Below, in pieces: positions 16,530 through 25,638 of a DNA stretch of 33,764 nt. How positions within the stretch are numbered: the stretch's first letter is position 1; the number at the start of each line of letters is the position of its first letter. Source of the DNA: CAZKEG01 sp964601575 (GTDB taxonomy: Bacteria > Desulfobacterota > Thermodesulfobacteria > Thermodesulfobacteriales > Thermodesulfatatoraceae). The notes below the pieces were generated by a model that ran no database searches, had not been told where the DNA came from, and was given only the letters and a program-made list of their open reading frames with translations. A program made the translations under genes and the position numbers. Location of the stretch: contig CAZROA010000105.1 of the NCBI GenBank assembly GCA_964601575.1, positions 1 to 33,764 of the forward strand, read 5' to 3'.

Positions 16530-17906
16530 CTAGCCAGCCCTTTCGGTTTTAAGCGCCTCAAGCTTTTTCTTGATCTGGGCTCGTAAGGGATCGGTAGGGG
16601 GTAAGGTCTGGTAAGCCTTGCGCAGGTGATACAGGGCCACCTTGAAATCGCCTTTTAATTGAAAATGATGGGCGAATTCATAATGGGCCTTTCCTTCCTG
16701 ACCTAAAGCGGCATAGAGTTGGCCAAAATAATAGTGAAATTCGGGATTGTCTCCCATTTTTTCTTTGAGCCTTTCAAAGAGGGGAAGGGCCTCTTGGTAG
16801 CGTTTTAGTTCCTGATAGGTCCTGGCCAGGAGATACTGAGCAGCCACCCGATAAGGATAGCGTCTAAGAAAGGCCTTTAATATTTGTAGGGCCTCCTGAT
16901 ACCGACCGGCTTCAAAATACACCTGGGCCAAATCAACTTGAAAACCCTCTTGTTTGGGACAAACCTGAACGACATATTGTAGCTCTTGAATGGCTTCGTT
17001 AAAACGGCCTAATTTGGCCAGGGCCAGAGCAAGGCCGTAGTGTAGAAGGGGATCGCCTGGGGTCTTGCGCAACTCTTCTTTGTACCGGACTACCAGGCTT
17101 CCGGGATCATGGGTGAGGACCTTGACCCGCACCTGGATACGCCGCAGGCGCCAAGGATCTGGGTGATAGGTGGGTTTGGGTTGATAATTGTAGATCAGGC
17201 TTTCCAGATAGCTGATTCGTTCCGGAGTGGTGGGGTGGGTCAAGAGATAACTGGGGACGTTTTCAGAGAGCAACCATTGGTGACGGACGATCTTGTTGAA
17301 GACCTCGATCATCCCTCGCGGGTCATAGCCCGCTCTCACCATGTATTCAAAGCCCAAACGGTCAGCCTCTTCTTCGTCTGTCCGGCTGTAAGATAAGGCC
17401 TTGGTGGCGGCAAGGGCACTGGTAGTGGTGGCGATGATATTACTCCCTTTACCCTTGCCTAGGAGGAGGGCCGCAATGGTCACCGCGGCGGTGGCCAGAT
17501 TCAGTCGAGTAAGTTTTTCAATGCGTTTGGCCAAGTGTCTGGCCTGTACGTGGGCCAATTCGTGGGCGATGACCCCAGCCAATTCATCTTCACGGTCAAT
17601 TTCTTCCAAGAGCCCGGTGTTGATAAAGACAAGCCCGCCGGGCACAGCAAAGGCGTTCAAAGATTCGTCTTTGATGACAAAAAAGCGAAAGGGGAAGAAA
17701 TGCGGACCGACATGGGCGGCAACCCTCTGACCAACGCTGTTCACATAGCCTACGACTTCCGGGTCTTCGACAAAAGAGGCCTCTTTACGAAGCATTTGAA
17801 GGACTTGACGCCCAAGCTTGGCCTCCTCTTCACGGGAGAGCAAGGCCCAGGAAGAAGGACCAAAGACAAGCCAAAATATCAAGAAAAAAAGAAGGCCCTT
17901 TTTCAT
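16530..17906 (-). CDS. M48-family metalloprotease with TPR-like repeats (BepA-like)
   Basis: 458 residues from the ATG at 17904-17906 (AGGTG 5 nt upstream; a GTG two codons earlier is less likely). It opens with a signal peptide (KKGLLFFLIFWLVFGPSSWA), so it acts in the periplasm. The peptidase domain (about 25-255) has NAFAVPGG, the zinc motif HELAH (115-119) followed by RH, and the downstream EEEADRLG that gives the third zinc ligand. From about residue 280 onward it consists of helical TPR-like repeats (for example RYQEALQILKAFL, RYQEALPLFERL). This layout matches BepA/YfgC, which degrades misassembled outer-membrane proteins and helps LptD assembly; that exact role is inferred by similarity. 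It is 2 bp from the EF-G stop, convergent. Confidence 0.87.
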   Translation of the reverse strand: MKKGLLFFLIFWLVFGPSSWALLSREEEAKLGRQVLQMLRKEASFVEDPEVVGYVNSVGQRVAAHVGPHFFPFRFFVIKDESLNAFAVPGGLVFINTGLLEEIDREDELAGVIAHELAHVQARHLAKRIEKLTRLNLATAAVTIAALLLGKGKGSNIIATTTSALAATKALSYSRTDEEEADRLGFEYMVRAGYDPRGMIEVFNKIVRHQWLLSENVPSYLLTHPTTPERISYLESLIYNYQPKPTYHPDPWRLRRIQVRVKVLTHDPGSLVVRYKEELRKTPGDPLLHYGLALALAKLGRFNEAIQELQYVVQVCPKQEGFQVDLAQVYFEAGRYQEALQILKAFLRRYPYRVAAQYLLARTYQELKRYQEALPLFERLKEKMGDNPEFHYYFGQLYAALGQEGKAHYEFAHHFQLKGDFKVALYHLRKAYQTLPPTDPLRAQIKKKLEALKTERAG

Positions 17907-17949
17907 CTCCACACCTAGGATTGCTTCAAAGGCTAATCAAATTTGTATT

Positions 17950-19200
17950 CTACCCTAATCTGGCCTTTAGTTCAGATAAAAGAGAGGCCAACGGCAGGGA
18001 CTCCTGTGTTCCGGTTTCCATGTCACGCCACAGGGCCTCTCCTTGCTTGAGTTCGTTTTCACCAACGATGAGGGCAAACCGGGCCTTAAGTTTGTTGGCC
18101 TGTTTGAGTTGGGCCTTGAGGCTGCGACCTTCGTGGTCTATCTCCACGGAAAGGCCTTCCTGGCGGAGTTCATGGACCAGGGGCAGGAGTCGGCGATAGG
18201 CCTCTTCGCCTAAGGCTACGACATATAGATCAAGAGGCGGGATCAAGTCCTGAGGGAGCTTGGCCACGAGGAGAAAGCGTTCTACGCCGATGGCAAAGCC
18301 AATACCCGGTATATCCGGCCCGCCGAGGGCCTTAAGCAGACCGTCGTAACGACCACCAGCCGCCACGGTGTCTTGGGCCCCGAGGCCTTTGGCCTTGATT
18401 TCAAACGTGGTGCGCACATAGTAATCAAGCCCCCGGACCAGGCGCTGATTAATTTGGTACGAAAGCCCTTGAATTTCCAAAAATTCCAACACCCTTTCAA
18501 AGTGCTTACGACATTCCTCACACCAATAGTCTTTGATAAGCGGGGCTTGGGTATAAAGGGCCTGGCACTCTTCACGTTTGCAATCTAGGGCCCTTAAGGG
18601 GTTTCTTTCGGCCCGTCGTCGGCAGTCTTCACAGAGCCTGTCTCTTAAGCCCATGAGAAATTCTTGCAAGGCTTTTCGAAAGGCCGGACGACACCTAGAA
18701 CAACCAAGGGAATTGATCTCCAAGCGAAGATCTTCCGCCCCACCGGCCTTAAGAATATCCATGGCCAAGGTGATGATCTCGGCATCAGTCCCCGGGGCCT
18801 CACTCCCGAAGACTTCGGCGTTTAGCTGATGGAACTGACGCAGACGTCCCTTTTGCGGGCGTTCATGTCGAAACATAGGACCTATGGTGAAGAGCTTGAG
18901 TACTTTGGCCTTGGCGTAAAGGCCGTTTTCGATCACCGCCCGGCAAATACCAGCGGTGGCTTCAGGCCGAAGGGTGAGACTTTCTTTGTGGCGGTCAAGA
19001 AAGGTATACATCTCTTTCTCGACGATATCCGTGGTCTCACCGATGCTTCGGGCAAAAAGTTCGGTCTTTTCCAGGATAGGAATGCGTATTTCACGAAAAC
19101 CATAGGTTTGAAAGAATTTTCGGGCCAGAGTCTCGATATAGACCCACTTTTCCGACTCACCGGGCAAGATATCCTTAAAACCTCGTACGGCCTTGATCAT
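17950..19200 (-). CDS. hisS: Histidyl-tRNA synthetase
   Basis: 416 residues from the ATG at 19198-19200 (AGGAGAG upstream; an earlier in-frame start adds five residues and is unlikely). It is a class II aminoacyl-tRNA synthetase. Diagnostic segments are KAVRGFKDILP at the N-terminus, LRPEATAGICRA (motif 2 region), LVRGLDYYVRTTFEI (histidine-A motif), GGRYDGL (histidine-B) and GFAIGVERFL (motif 3). The C-terminal anticodon-binding domain ends near residue 416. The Cys pairs in the insertion domain (CSRCRP, CEDCRR, CEECRK) resemble those seen in many HisRS. It lies 43 bp upstream of the M48 protease gene and is divergent from the flagellin gene. Confidence 0.96.
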   Translation of the reverse strand: MIKAVRGFKDILPGESEKWVYIETLARKFFQTYGFREIRIPILEKTELFARSIGETTDIVEKEMYTFLDRHKESLTLRPEATAGICRAVIENGLYAKAKVLKLFTIGPMFRHERPQKGRLRQFHQLNAEVFGSEAPGTDAEIITLAMDILKAGGAEDLRLEINSLGCSRCRPAFRKALQEFLMGLRDRLCEDCRRRAERNPLRALDCKREECQALYTQAPLIKDYWCEECRKHFERVLEFLEIQGLSYQINQRLVRGLDYYVRTTFEIKAKGLGAQDTVAAGGRYDGLLKALGGPDIPGIGFAIGVERFLLVAKLPQDLIPPLDLYVVALGEEAYRRLLPLVHELRQEGLSVEIDHEGRSLKAQLKQANKLKARFALIVGENELKQGEALWRDMETGTQESLPLASLLSELKARLG

Positions 19201-19261
19201 GATCTCTCCTTCCACCTCTTTGCTAGAGTGCCTTCCCCTATTCCATAAAAATTTGAAATTT

Positions 19262-19289
19262 TAAAGCCCCTTTCTGCCCCTGCCGAAGT
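19262..19289 (+). promoter_or_regulatory. Sigma-28-like (FliA) flagellar promoter of the flagellin gene
   Basis: TAAA (19262-19265), a 16-bp gap and GCCGAAGT (19282-19289) closely match the FliA consensus TAAA-N15-GCCGATAA, with one extra spacer base. It lies about 60 bp upstream of the flagellin ATG in the intergenic region shared with hisS. Flagellin genes are classic FliA targets. Confidence 0.7.
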
Positions 19290-19349
19290 TCTTCTATGAA
19301 CTAATCAAGCAGGGAAGCTTGAAAAAATCCATTACAAGGAGGTAGAGCC

Positions 19350-22300
19350 ATGGCGCTCAATATCAACACCAACATTGCTGCCCTCCGGGCGCAGAACCAA
19401 CTCAACAAAACCTCTCAAAAGCTTCAAAAATCTCTAGAGCGTTTGTCTTCTGGTCTTCGCATCAACTGGGCGGCAGACGACGCCGCGGGGTTGGCCATCG
19501 CCGACGGCCTCAAGGCCACGGCCACGGGTCTTGCCCAGGCCATCCGCAATGCCAACGAAGGTATTTCGCTGATCAAGGTGGCTGATGGTGCGCTTATTGA
19601 GTACGGCAACATCCTAAACACCATCAAGGAGAAGGTCGTTCAAGCGGCCAACGCTACACAGAATGCCGAGACCCGCAAGTCCATCCAGCGCGACATCAAC
19701 AAGCTGCTCGCCGAGCTGGACAACATCGCCCGCACCACGGAGTTCAACGGCCAGAAGCTCCTTTCCGGTGCCTTTGTGAACAAAAAGTTCCAGATCGGTT
19801 CGGCTTCCTATGTTACGGCGAATCTTTCTATTCGTTCAGCGGAAACTAATGCCGTTGGAGGGACAAAGACAGCAGTGCTCGAACTTAATACCATCGGTGA
19901 AGTCCAGCTTACCCTGACCAACGCCTCTACCGGCCAACAGGTAACCATTGATAAAATCAATCTCCAGTATAACAACGACCCGGATAACGGTGCCGGGGCC
20001 TTGGCTAATGAGATCAATCGTTTCTCCGGCCTCACTGGTATCTCGGCGGTAGCCATCGTCGAGAGCACTTCTGATACCATCCAAGCAGGAACTATTACTG
20101 GTCTCAAGATTAATGGGGTAACCATCGGTGATATTACAGTGTCTGCCGCTGATGCCGACGGTGCTTTGCAGGCGGCCATCAACGCCAAAGAACTCGAGAC
20201 CGGTGTTCACGCCGATGTCACCGAAGATGGTAAGTTGATTCTTACTGCCAGCGATGGTCGAGCTATCAAAGTAGAGGCTGATAGTGGGCTTGGCGAGGTA
20301 TTGGGCAAGACAGCCCAACAACTCTCAACTTTGGGCTATGTGAGGCTTATTCAAAAGGGGGTCAGTGACTTTCAGATTGAAGGAGCCGGTGGAGACGGAC
20401 TAGGAGCTACTATTACTGTATCTTCATCTGATACAGTAACCATCGATGGCGACTCTACCCTCAAAGCCGGATCTACTATCGCTGCTGGTTCTAAAATCGC
20501 CGAAGGATCTCAAATCGGAGGTAGTGCCACCCTTTATTCTGCTATCGAAGCTAATACAGCCATCAGTCTAAAAGCTAATTCTACCGTGGGTTGGGGTTCT
20601 ACCTTAGCTAAAGGTACGGTGGTTACTGGAAACGTTGTCGTAGCCGGGCGTTATGTAGATTCCGGAGATAAGGATACGGTATCTCTAGAACAAGATATGT
20701 TGGTCAAATCTGGTTCGGTACTAAAAGCCGGTACCCAAATCGGCGCTGGTACGGTGGTATATGGAGCCCTTGCCGAAGCCCTTGGCGTAGCTGAAGGTAC
20801 AGAGATTGGCTCCTCGGGAGCTACTCTTTCTACTGATGTTACTTTAGATACGGATATTGTTTTGAAATATTCGGCTTCGGCTAATACCCAAATTGCAGCC
20901 AGCTCCACCCTTGCTGAAGGTTCGATATTAGGAGCTGATTTTACGGTTGGTTATACCTGGGGTGGACAAATCCGAGCGGTTGACGGAAGCGCTATAAATA
21001 GTAATTCTGATTTATTACTCCGTTCACCTATTTCCTCCCAAACCACTCAGGATTTTGCTATAACGGCTACTGCTGCTTCTGGTTCAGCTACTATTGGCGA
21101 AGGAAGCATGCTCAAAGATGGCTTCCGCTTTACTTTTGATAAGAGTGACGCTTCTTCTGGGACAGCTACCCTTTCTCTTGCTAGCACAGCTAAAGTAGTC
21201 ATTGAAGGAGAATTTTACGATGCCTCTACCGGCCAAACTTCTACTACCACCTTGGCTGCCGGAGGATCACTCACCTTTAATGATACAGGAGATTATTTTG
21301 AAATTACAAAAACCGTATATCTCACTAGTGATACTAGCGCTGACAACAGCCTTACAGCTACCTTTAGTGCTGATAACACAAAATTTAAGCTCACCGCTCC
21401 TAATGATACTTTTATCAATGGTATAACTACAAGTAGTGCTCAAATAGATGGTGCAGTCTATACTTACGCCAATACAACTACGGCAGCTTCTACTACCACT
21501 GGTAGTCCAGGAACAGATAATTTTGGAGTTACTGGATTTGATGGGGCTATTTTCTATACTAGTTCGGCAAGTGCGCAAAGTCTAACTTATGCTATTGACA
21601 GCTCGCAAAGCAGTGTAAATTCACTTACAATAGGAGCAGGCAGTGTTCTCCAGTCAGGTTTCTCTATTACTTCTAAAAATGGAGATGACTCTGGTGAGTA
21701 TGTTGTAGTGTCTGTAAGTGATGGTTCTTATTCTGTCACTTTGTATGATGCCTCGGCTGGCACAACAAGTACGACTACCTTAGATACGTCAAACTCTCTT
21801 ACTCTTTATGCTAATGATTATATTACATTTGGTTCTGACGTCGTTCTGGATGGCAATCTTACTGTAAATATTACAAACGATACCACTGATAATACGGAAC
21901 CAACTGCCATTGTATCTGTTCCAAACTATACATTTATACAATCTTATCAAGTTGATAGTTCTAATACTACTATTTCTCCACCATCGGTTACTTTCTATGA
22001 AGTAGATACAACCTTTAGTAATATTACTCTTAATACAAATAATTCTACATTTAAGGCTGATACAGATTTAGCCAAAGATTCGGTTCTTATTAACGGTTCT
22101 GTAGTTAAAGCGGGGACGGTCTTTGGCGGTGATGCGTATGTGGGGCAGGTAACCACCACGGAGGATACGAAACTCACCCAGGGTTCAGTCTTAGAAGGCG
22201 GTACTTCTATGGTGGGAGATTCCGTACTAGAAACGGACGACTTAATCACGGCTTCTGATGTGACCCTCTCCGATGACATGACTTTGGCGGCCGGAACAAC

Positions 22301-22859
22301 CCTAAAATCGGGAACCAAACTTGCCAAGGGAACGGTAATTCAACAAGACATGACCCTTTATACTTCATCTTCTGGCGGTACAGCCATCAATGTAAGTGCT
22401 GGAACCACATTAGATCAGGATCTTTATCTCCAAAGTGACGTTACCCTTACTTCTGATATGCTTTTGGCCGATGGCAGCATAATTGAATCTGGTTCTGAGC
22501 TCACTCTCAAGCCCACCGGAGAAATGGGTAACATTGAAACAAAAAAGCTCTCCGATCTGAATGTGCTGGATTATGAGAGCGCCCAGATTTCAATTACTAT
22601 AGTAGAAGCGGCCATTTCCGACATCGACGGCGTTCGGGCAGAGCTCGGTTCTGTACAGAACCAGCTTGAGTCCACGGTGGCCAATATCTCCGTCACCCAG
22701 GTGAACGTGCAGGCCGCGGAGTCCAGTATCCGCGAGGTGGATTTTGCTGCTGAATCGGCCAACTTCACCAGGATGCAGGTCCTCATGCAAGCTGGCATGT
22801 TCGCCCTGGCTCAGTCTAACACTCTCCCGCAGATGGCCATACAACTCCTCCAGAGCTAA
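19350..22859 (+). CDS. fliC: Giant flagellin (1169 residues) with hexapeptide-repeat variable region
   Basis: Flagellin is the filament subunit, exported through the flagellar type III system. The conserved ends are canonical: residues 1-175 start MALNINTNIAALRAQNQL with LSSGLRINWAADDAAGLAIAD, and about 1085-1169 form the C-terminal D1/D0 ending FALAQSNTLPQMAIQLLQS. Residues about 175-345 hold two flagellin-IN-like stretches. The roughly 740-residue insert is unusual. It has period-six repeats at 371-395 and 979-997 (for example STIAAG, SKIAEG), matching the left-handed beta-helix hexapeptide rule. Between them lies a Ser/Thr-rich module present twice (period about 176 residues). Typical bacterial flagellins are 270-600 residues. 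The start has AAGGAGGTAGAGCC upstream. The many Ser/Thr residues offer O-glycosylation sites for the adjacent Maf system. Confidence 0.95.
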   Translation: MALNINTNIAALRAQNQLNKTSQKLQKSLERLSSGLRINWAADDAAGLAIADGLKATATGLAQAIRNANEGISLIKVADGALIEYGNILNTIKEKVVQAANATQNAETRKSIQRDINKLLAELDNIARTTEFNGQKLLSGAFVNKKFQIGSASYVTANLSIRSAETNAVGGTKTAVLELNTIGEVQLTLTNASTGQQVTIDKINLQYNNDPDNGAGALANEINRFSGLTGISAVAIVESTSDTIQAGTITGLKINGVTIGDITVSAADADGALQAAINAKELETGVHADVTEDGKLILTASDGRAIKVEADSGLGEVLGKTAQQLSTLGYVRLIQKGVSDFQIEGAGGDGLGATITVSSSDTVTIDGDSTLKAGSTIAAGSKIAEGSQIGGSATLYSAIEANTAISLKANSTVGWGSTLAKGTVVTGNVVVAGRYVDSGDKDTVSLEQDMLVKSGSVLKAGTQIGAGTVVYGALAEALGVAEGTEIGSSGATLSTDVTLDTDIVLKYSASANTQIAASSTLAEGSILGADFTVGYTWGGQIRAVDGSAINSNSDLLLRSPISSQTTQDFAITATAASGSATIGEGSMLKDGFRFTFDKSDASSGTATLSLASTAKVVIEGEFYDASTGQTSTTTLAAGGSLTFNDTGDYFEITKTVYLTSDTSADNSLTATFSADNTKFKLTAPNDTFINGITTSSAQIDGAVYTYANTTTAASTTTGSPGTDNFGVTGFDGAIFYTSSASAQSLTYAIDSSQSSVNSLTIGAGSVLQSGFSITSKNGDDSGEYVVVSVSDGSYSVTLYDASAGTTSTTTLDTSNSLTLYANDYITFGSDVVLDGNLTVNITNDTTDNTEPTAIVSVPNYTFIQSYQVDSSNTTISPPSVTFYEVDTTFSNITLNTNNSTFKADTDLAKDSVLINGSVVKAGTVFGGDAYVGQVTTTEDTKLTQGSVLEGGTSMVGDSVLETDDLITASDVTLSDDMTLAAGTTLKSGTKLAKGTVIQQDMTLYTSSSGGTAINVSAGTTLDQDLYLQSDVTLTSDMLLADGSIIESGSELTLKPTGEMGNIETKKLSDLNVLDYESAQISITIVEAAISDIDGVRAELGSVQNQLESTVANISVTQVNVQAAESSIREVDFAAESANFTRMQVLMQAGMFALAQSNTLPQMAIQLLQS

Positions 22860-22863
22860 TAAT

Positions 22864-22908
22864 AAAAAAGAAAGGGCGGGCTAGATTTAAGCCCGCCCTT
22901 TCTTTTTT
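22864..22908. terminator. Strong bidirectional terminator after flagellin
   Basis: Perfect 19-bp inverted repeat (22864-22882 with 22890-22908) with a 7-nt loop, a GGGCGGGC core, and flanking A- and T-runs. It begins five bases past the flagellin stop. It can end transcription from either side. Confidence 0.93.
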
Positions 22909-23384
22909 GAAGTGTAAAAATTTACCGATGGTTATTTTTCCCAAATATGCAGCTAGAGGCGGTCGAAATCTAGGCTTACCTGCATGATAAATCGTCAAAG
23001 GTAAATGCCCTTCGCTTACATCAAAGACTTTTTCAATTTTAAAGTAAAAAAATACGGGTCTTTTTCAGCTCCAGATACACCAGAACATATACGGCGGCAC
23101 ACCAATATGAGATCCAAGCCAACTACTATCTCTTGATCTATCACCCAATCAAGTTTAGGGTAGACAAAACATCCCTCGGTACAGTTTTCAAGTTGTTTTT
23201 GAATTGGTGTATAAGGCTCTAACTGTTTGCTGATGCCGCCCCAAAGGGGAAAGAACCATGGCGTAAGGGATACCTTCAATAAGTTCCCAATCCCACCGGC
23301 AATAACTTCGATCGTATAGCGAATTTTTTTCAGAAGAGTCATATATTCACTAATTTTAACAAAAATACGAAAATTTAAAAGCTA
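22909..23384. other. Low-density gap between flagellin and the glycosylation genes
   Basis: About 475 bp with no recognised gene apart from the uncertain minus-strand reading frame at 23016-23342. Base composition is intermediate between the flagellin ends and the AT-rich genes to the right. I see no repeat, RNA or transposon end here. Confidence 0.5.
23016..23342 (-). CDS. Uncertain hypothetical protein
   Basis: A 108-codon minus-strand frame not recognised as any family. It has a basic, partly hydrophobic N-terminus (MTLLKKIRYTIEVIAGGIG), four Cys residues and a basic C-terminus. No convincing ribosome binding site precedes the ATG. It lies 42 bp past the stop of the GT9 fusion gene in the same orientation, so it could be a last operon gene. 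It could also be a chance frame or a gene remnant. Confidence 0.35.
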   Translation of the reverse strand: MTLLKKIRYTIEVIAGGIGNLLKVSLTPWFFPLWGGISKQLEPYTPIQKQLENCTEGCFVYPKLDWVIDQEIVVGLDLILVCRRICSGVSGAEKDPYFFTLKLKKSLM

Positions 23385-25583
23385 TCAAATCTCGAGGAAG
23401 GTTTTCTTTACAGCAGCTGTAATTAAAAATAACCCTTTATTTTGAAGTAAATGAAGGAGAGGGCCTAATGATTTTAAGACCAAAGTTTTTAATTTTTCGC
23501 CTTCGACGTGAATTTTTTGTCCTCTAAACTCTATATCTAAATTAGGAATCTTAAAATCCTCATCTAATGCATTTTTAAGATCCCCTGGTAAAGGCGGAAC
23601 TACCGTTTGCCAAAAAAGAAAGAACCCTGTCTTTTTAATAAGAAAGCGATGAGTCTTTGCAGTAAAGCGCGTTAAATGATCCGGAGGCTGATCACGCTCA
23701 CAATTAATAAAATAGTTTCTTTCATCTTTTACACCCCACAGCCGTCCTAACGTTTCTCTATTCGGCGTAGAAAAAATAAAAATCCCTCCCGGCTCGAGTC
23801 TATTGTACACACTTCTTACAAAATTTAGAGGATCTTCTAGATGTTCTAAAAGTTCGAAAGCGGTTATCACTTGAAATTTCTGTGGAAAATTCTTAGGAAG
23901 CTCTTCTAAAGAAACGCAGCAGGCGAGATGTCCTTTAAGACCAAACTTTTCTTCTCCCCAAGAGATTGCACTTTGACTGGCATCAATACCATAGGCGGAA
24001 AAGCCAATTTGTTTAGCATAATATACAAAGAAACCATTAGCACACCCTATATCAAGAAGCGTTTGTTTCTCAGGAAGTGTCTCTAGAAAGGCTTTTACTT
24101 GAGTAAAACGCGGTTGGGAAATATAAGCCAAAAACATCTCTTTAGGATCACGATTAGCTATATAATGCCCATAATTTGAAACATCTGTTTTACCTTTGCG
24201 ATAGGCATTTTCATAATTGTGGGCCTTTCGAGGAACAGCAAACTCAACTCCACAATAAGAGCAAAAAAGATGTCGGTAAAAACGATAACGATCTGTAGGA
24301 ATAAAGGGAACTTTATCTCCACAGATAGGACAAAAATGATAAGATAGATCTTTTTTTCGTTTCTGCACCACGCGTTCTAATACTTCCAGAATAGTTTCAG
24401 TTTTTAATTTGCGCCAATATTGTTCTAAAAGACGTAGATCTTCTTCATCTGCGGATGCATGTTTATAGATTAGTGGCTCCTGTTTTCCGCTTATAAGTAT
24501 TCCTTCTACAAAAGGATAATAAGAGATACGATGTTCAGGGGGGATGCTAGTAAAAAGCACTACTGTTGGTATACTAAAGGCATCACCTATATGATAAGTA
24601 GCAGTATCTACGGTTATTATGGCATCCATCTGCGAAATAATATAAGTATAATAATCAAATCCAAAACGAGACAGGTGGTCCAAACAGACCAATCTTGGAT
24701 GTGAAAATTCCAGTCTGTGCACAGAAATAATAAGATAATCAGTTTGTTGAATAAGATTTTCAAGAATTTGGGGAATAATTTCTTTGGGAATAGAGCGAAT
24801 AGGAGCAGAACTAAAAGGATGGAAAAGGAGTAATTTACGTTTACTAGCTTTAAGAGCTTTCAGATAAATATCTATCTCTTGTTTCACTCTTTCATTTAGT
24901 TTTACAAAACAACGTTTTTGTTCCGGTGCTACACTTTTAGGATCAATAGACATAGCTTGAAGATAAAAATCCACCATTTCTTGCTTAAAAATAGGCCAGC
25001 CGGTCATACGAGAAAGATCAATATAAGCATCGTAACTAAAAAGAAGTTCTGTAGGGGAAGGCATAAGATAAATTTCATTTACTATGGTCTCCTGTTTTAA
25101 AATAGGGATAGCCCGTGGACGAAGGGTAAAGATCCCTATTTCTACCTCTTCAAAGTGCCTCATGAGCCGATCATAAAAAATATTCAGGGCACTCATACCA
25201 ACGATATTATCTCCTATACCTCCTCCCATACCGTTGATAATAGCCACACGAATCTTTTTACGACCAAACAGGGGAGCAATCTTTTCTTCCAAGGGAATAA
25301 ATTTTTCATCAGGATCAAGATAACCACCAGTATAGGTCAAATTTAGGGGAAATTTAGGATGTTTTAAGATTTGATCTTGTTTAATAAATATTTTGACATT
25401 AAAATTTTTATATCCAGCTTGGTGAAATCTATCTATAATTCGTTGTATTTCGTCTCCAGGAGCAAAATAGAGGCGATCTGCTGGAACTCCATCACCATTA
25501 CATCCTAGAAAAACATAAGTGACCACACTCCCGTCAATGGGGAGCTCCATAACATAGTCTTTTTCTACAAAATAAAAATCCAT
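23385..25583 (-). CDS. GT9-type glycosyltransferase fused to zinc ribbon and SAM methyltransferase
   Basis: 732 residues. Residues 1-105 are not recognised. About 110-405 resemble family 9 (heptosyltransferase-like) glycosyltransferases: GMGGGIGDNIVGMSALNIF near the start and TVDTATYHIGDAFSIPTVVLFTS in the nucleotide-sugar half. Residues 418-444 form a zinc ribbon (Cys 418, 421, 441, 444). About 495-650 are a class I methyltransferase with motif I LLDIGCANGFF (509-519) and a LLEHLEDP stretch. The combination suggests an enzyme that adds and then methylates a sugar, acting in the cytoplasm on flagellin or another glycan; this is inference. The ATG has GAGGAGG 7 nt upstream. GC is low (about 35% in a sampled line). 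It is divergent from the Maf gene. Confidence 0.8.
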   Translation of the reverse strand: MDFYFVEKDYVMELPIDGSVVTYVFLGCNGDGVPADRLYFAPGDEIQRIIDRFHQAGYKNFNVKIFIKQDQILKHPKFPLNLTYTGGYLDPDEKFIPLEEKIAPLFGRKKIRVAIINGMGGGIGDNIVGMSALNIFYDRLMRHFEEVEIGIFTLRPRAIPILKQETIVNEIYLMPSPTELLFSYDAYIDLSRMTGWPIFKQEMVDFYLQAMSIDPKSVAPEQKRCFVKLNERVKQEIDIYLKALKASKRKLLLFHPFSSAPIRSIPKEIIPQILENLIQQTDYLIISVHRLEFSHPRLVCLDHLSRFGFDYYTYIISQMDAIITVDTATYHIGDAFSIPTVVLFTSIPPEHRISYYPFVEGILISGKQEPLIYKHASADEEDLRLLEQYWRKLKTETILEVLERVVQKRKKDLSYHFCPICGDKVPFIPTDRYRFYRHLFCSYCGVEFAVPRKAHNYENAYRKGKTDVSNYGHYIANRDPKEMFLAYISQPRFTQVKAFLETLPEKQTLLDIGCANGFFVYYAKQIGFSAYGIDASQSAISWGEEKFGLKGHLACCVSLEELPKNFPQKFQVITAFELLEHLEDPLNFVRSVYNRLEPGGIFIFSTPNRETLGRLWGVKDERNYFINCERDQPPDHLTRFTAKTHRFLIKKTGFFLFWQTVVPPLPGDLKNALDEDFKIPNLDIEFRGQKIHVEGEKLKTLVLKSLGPLLHLLQNKGLFLITAAVKKTFLEI

Positions 25584-25612
25584 CTTCGCCCTCCTCGGGT
25601 TCTTCTATCTTC

Positions 25613-25638
25613 TATTCGGGTTACCTTTAAAAATTTTA
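25613..25638 (-). promoter_or_regulatory. Possible sigma-28-like promoter of the GT9 fusion gene
   Basis: On the minus strand, TAAA (25635-25638) and CCCGAATA (25613-25620) are 14 bp apart and resemble the FliA pattern. They overlap the plus-strand candidate for the Maf gene. The match is weaker than that of the flagellin promoter. Confidence 0.35.

Noticed and set aside
20445..22348. Hexapeptide runs as evidence of a fused acyltransferase or bactofilin-like protein
   Set aside because: The flagellin D0/D1 ends are intact and in one frame, and no acyltransferase catalytic His or other enzyme motif is visible. The runs are best read as a structural insert.
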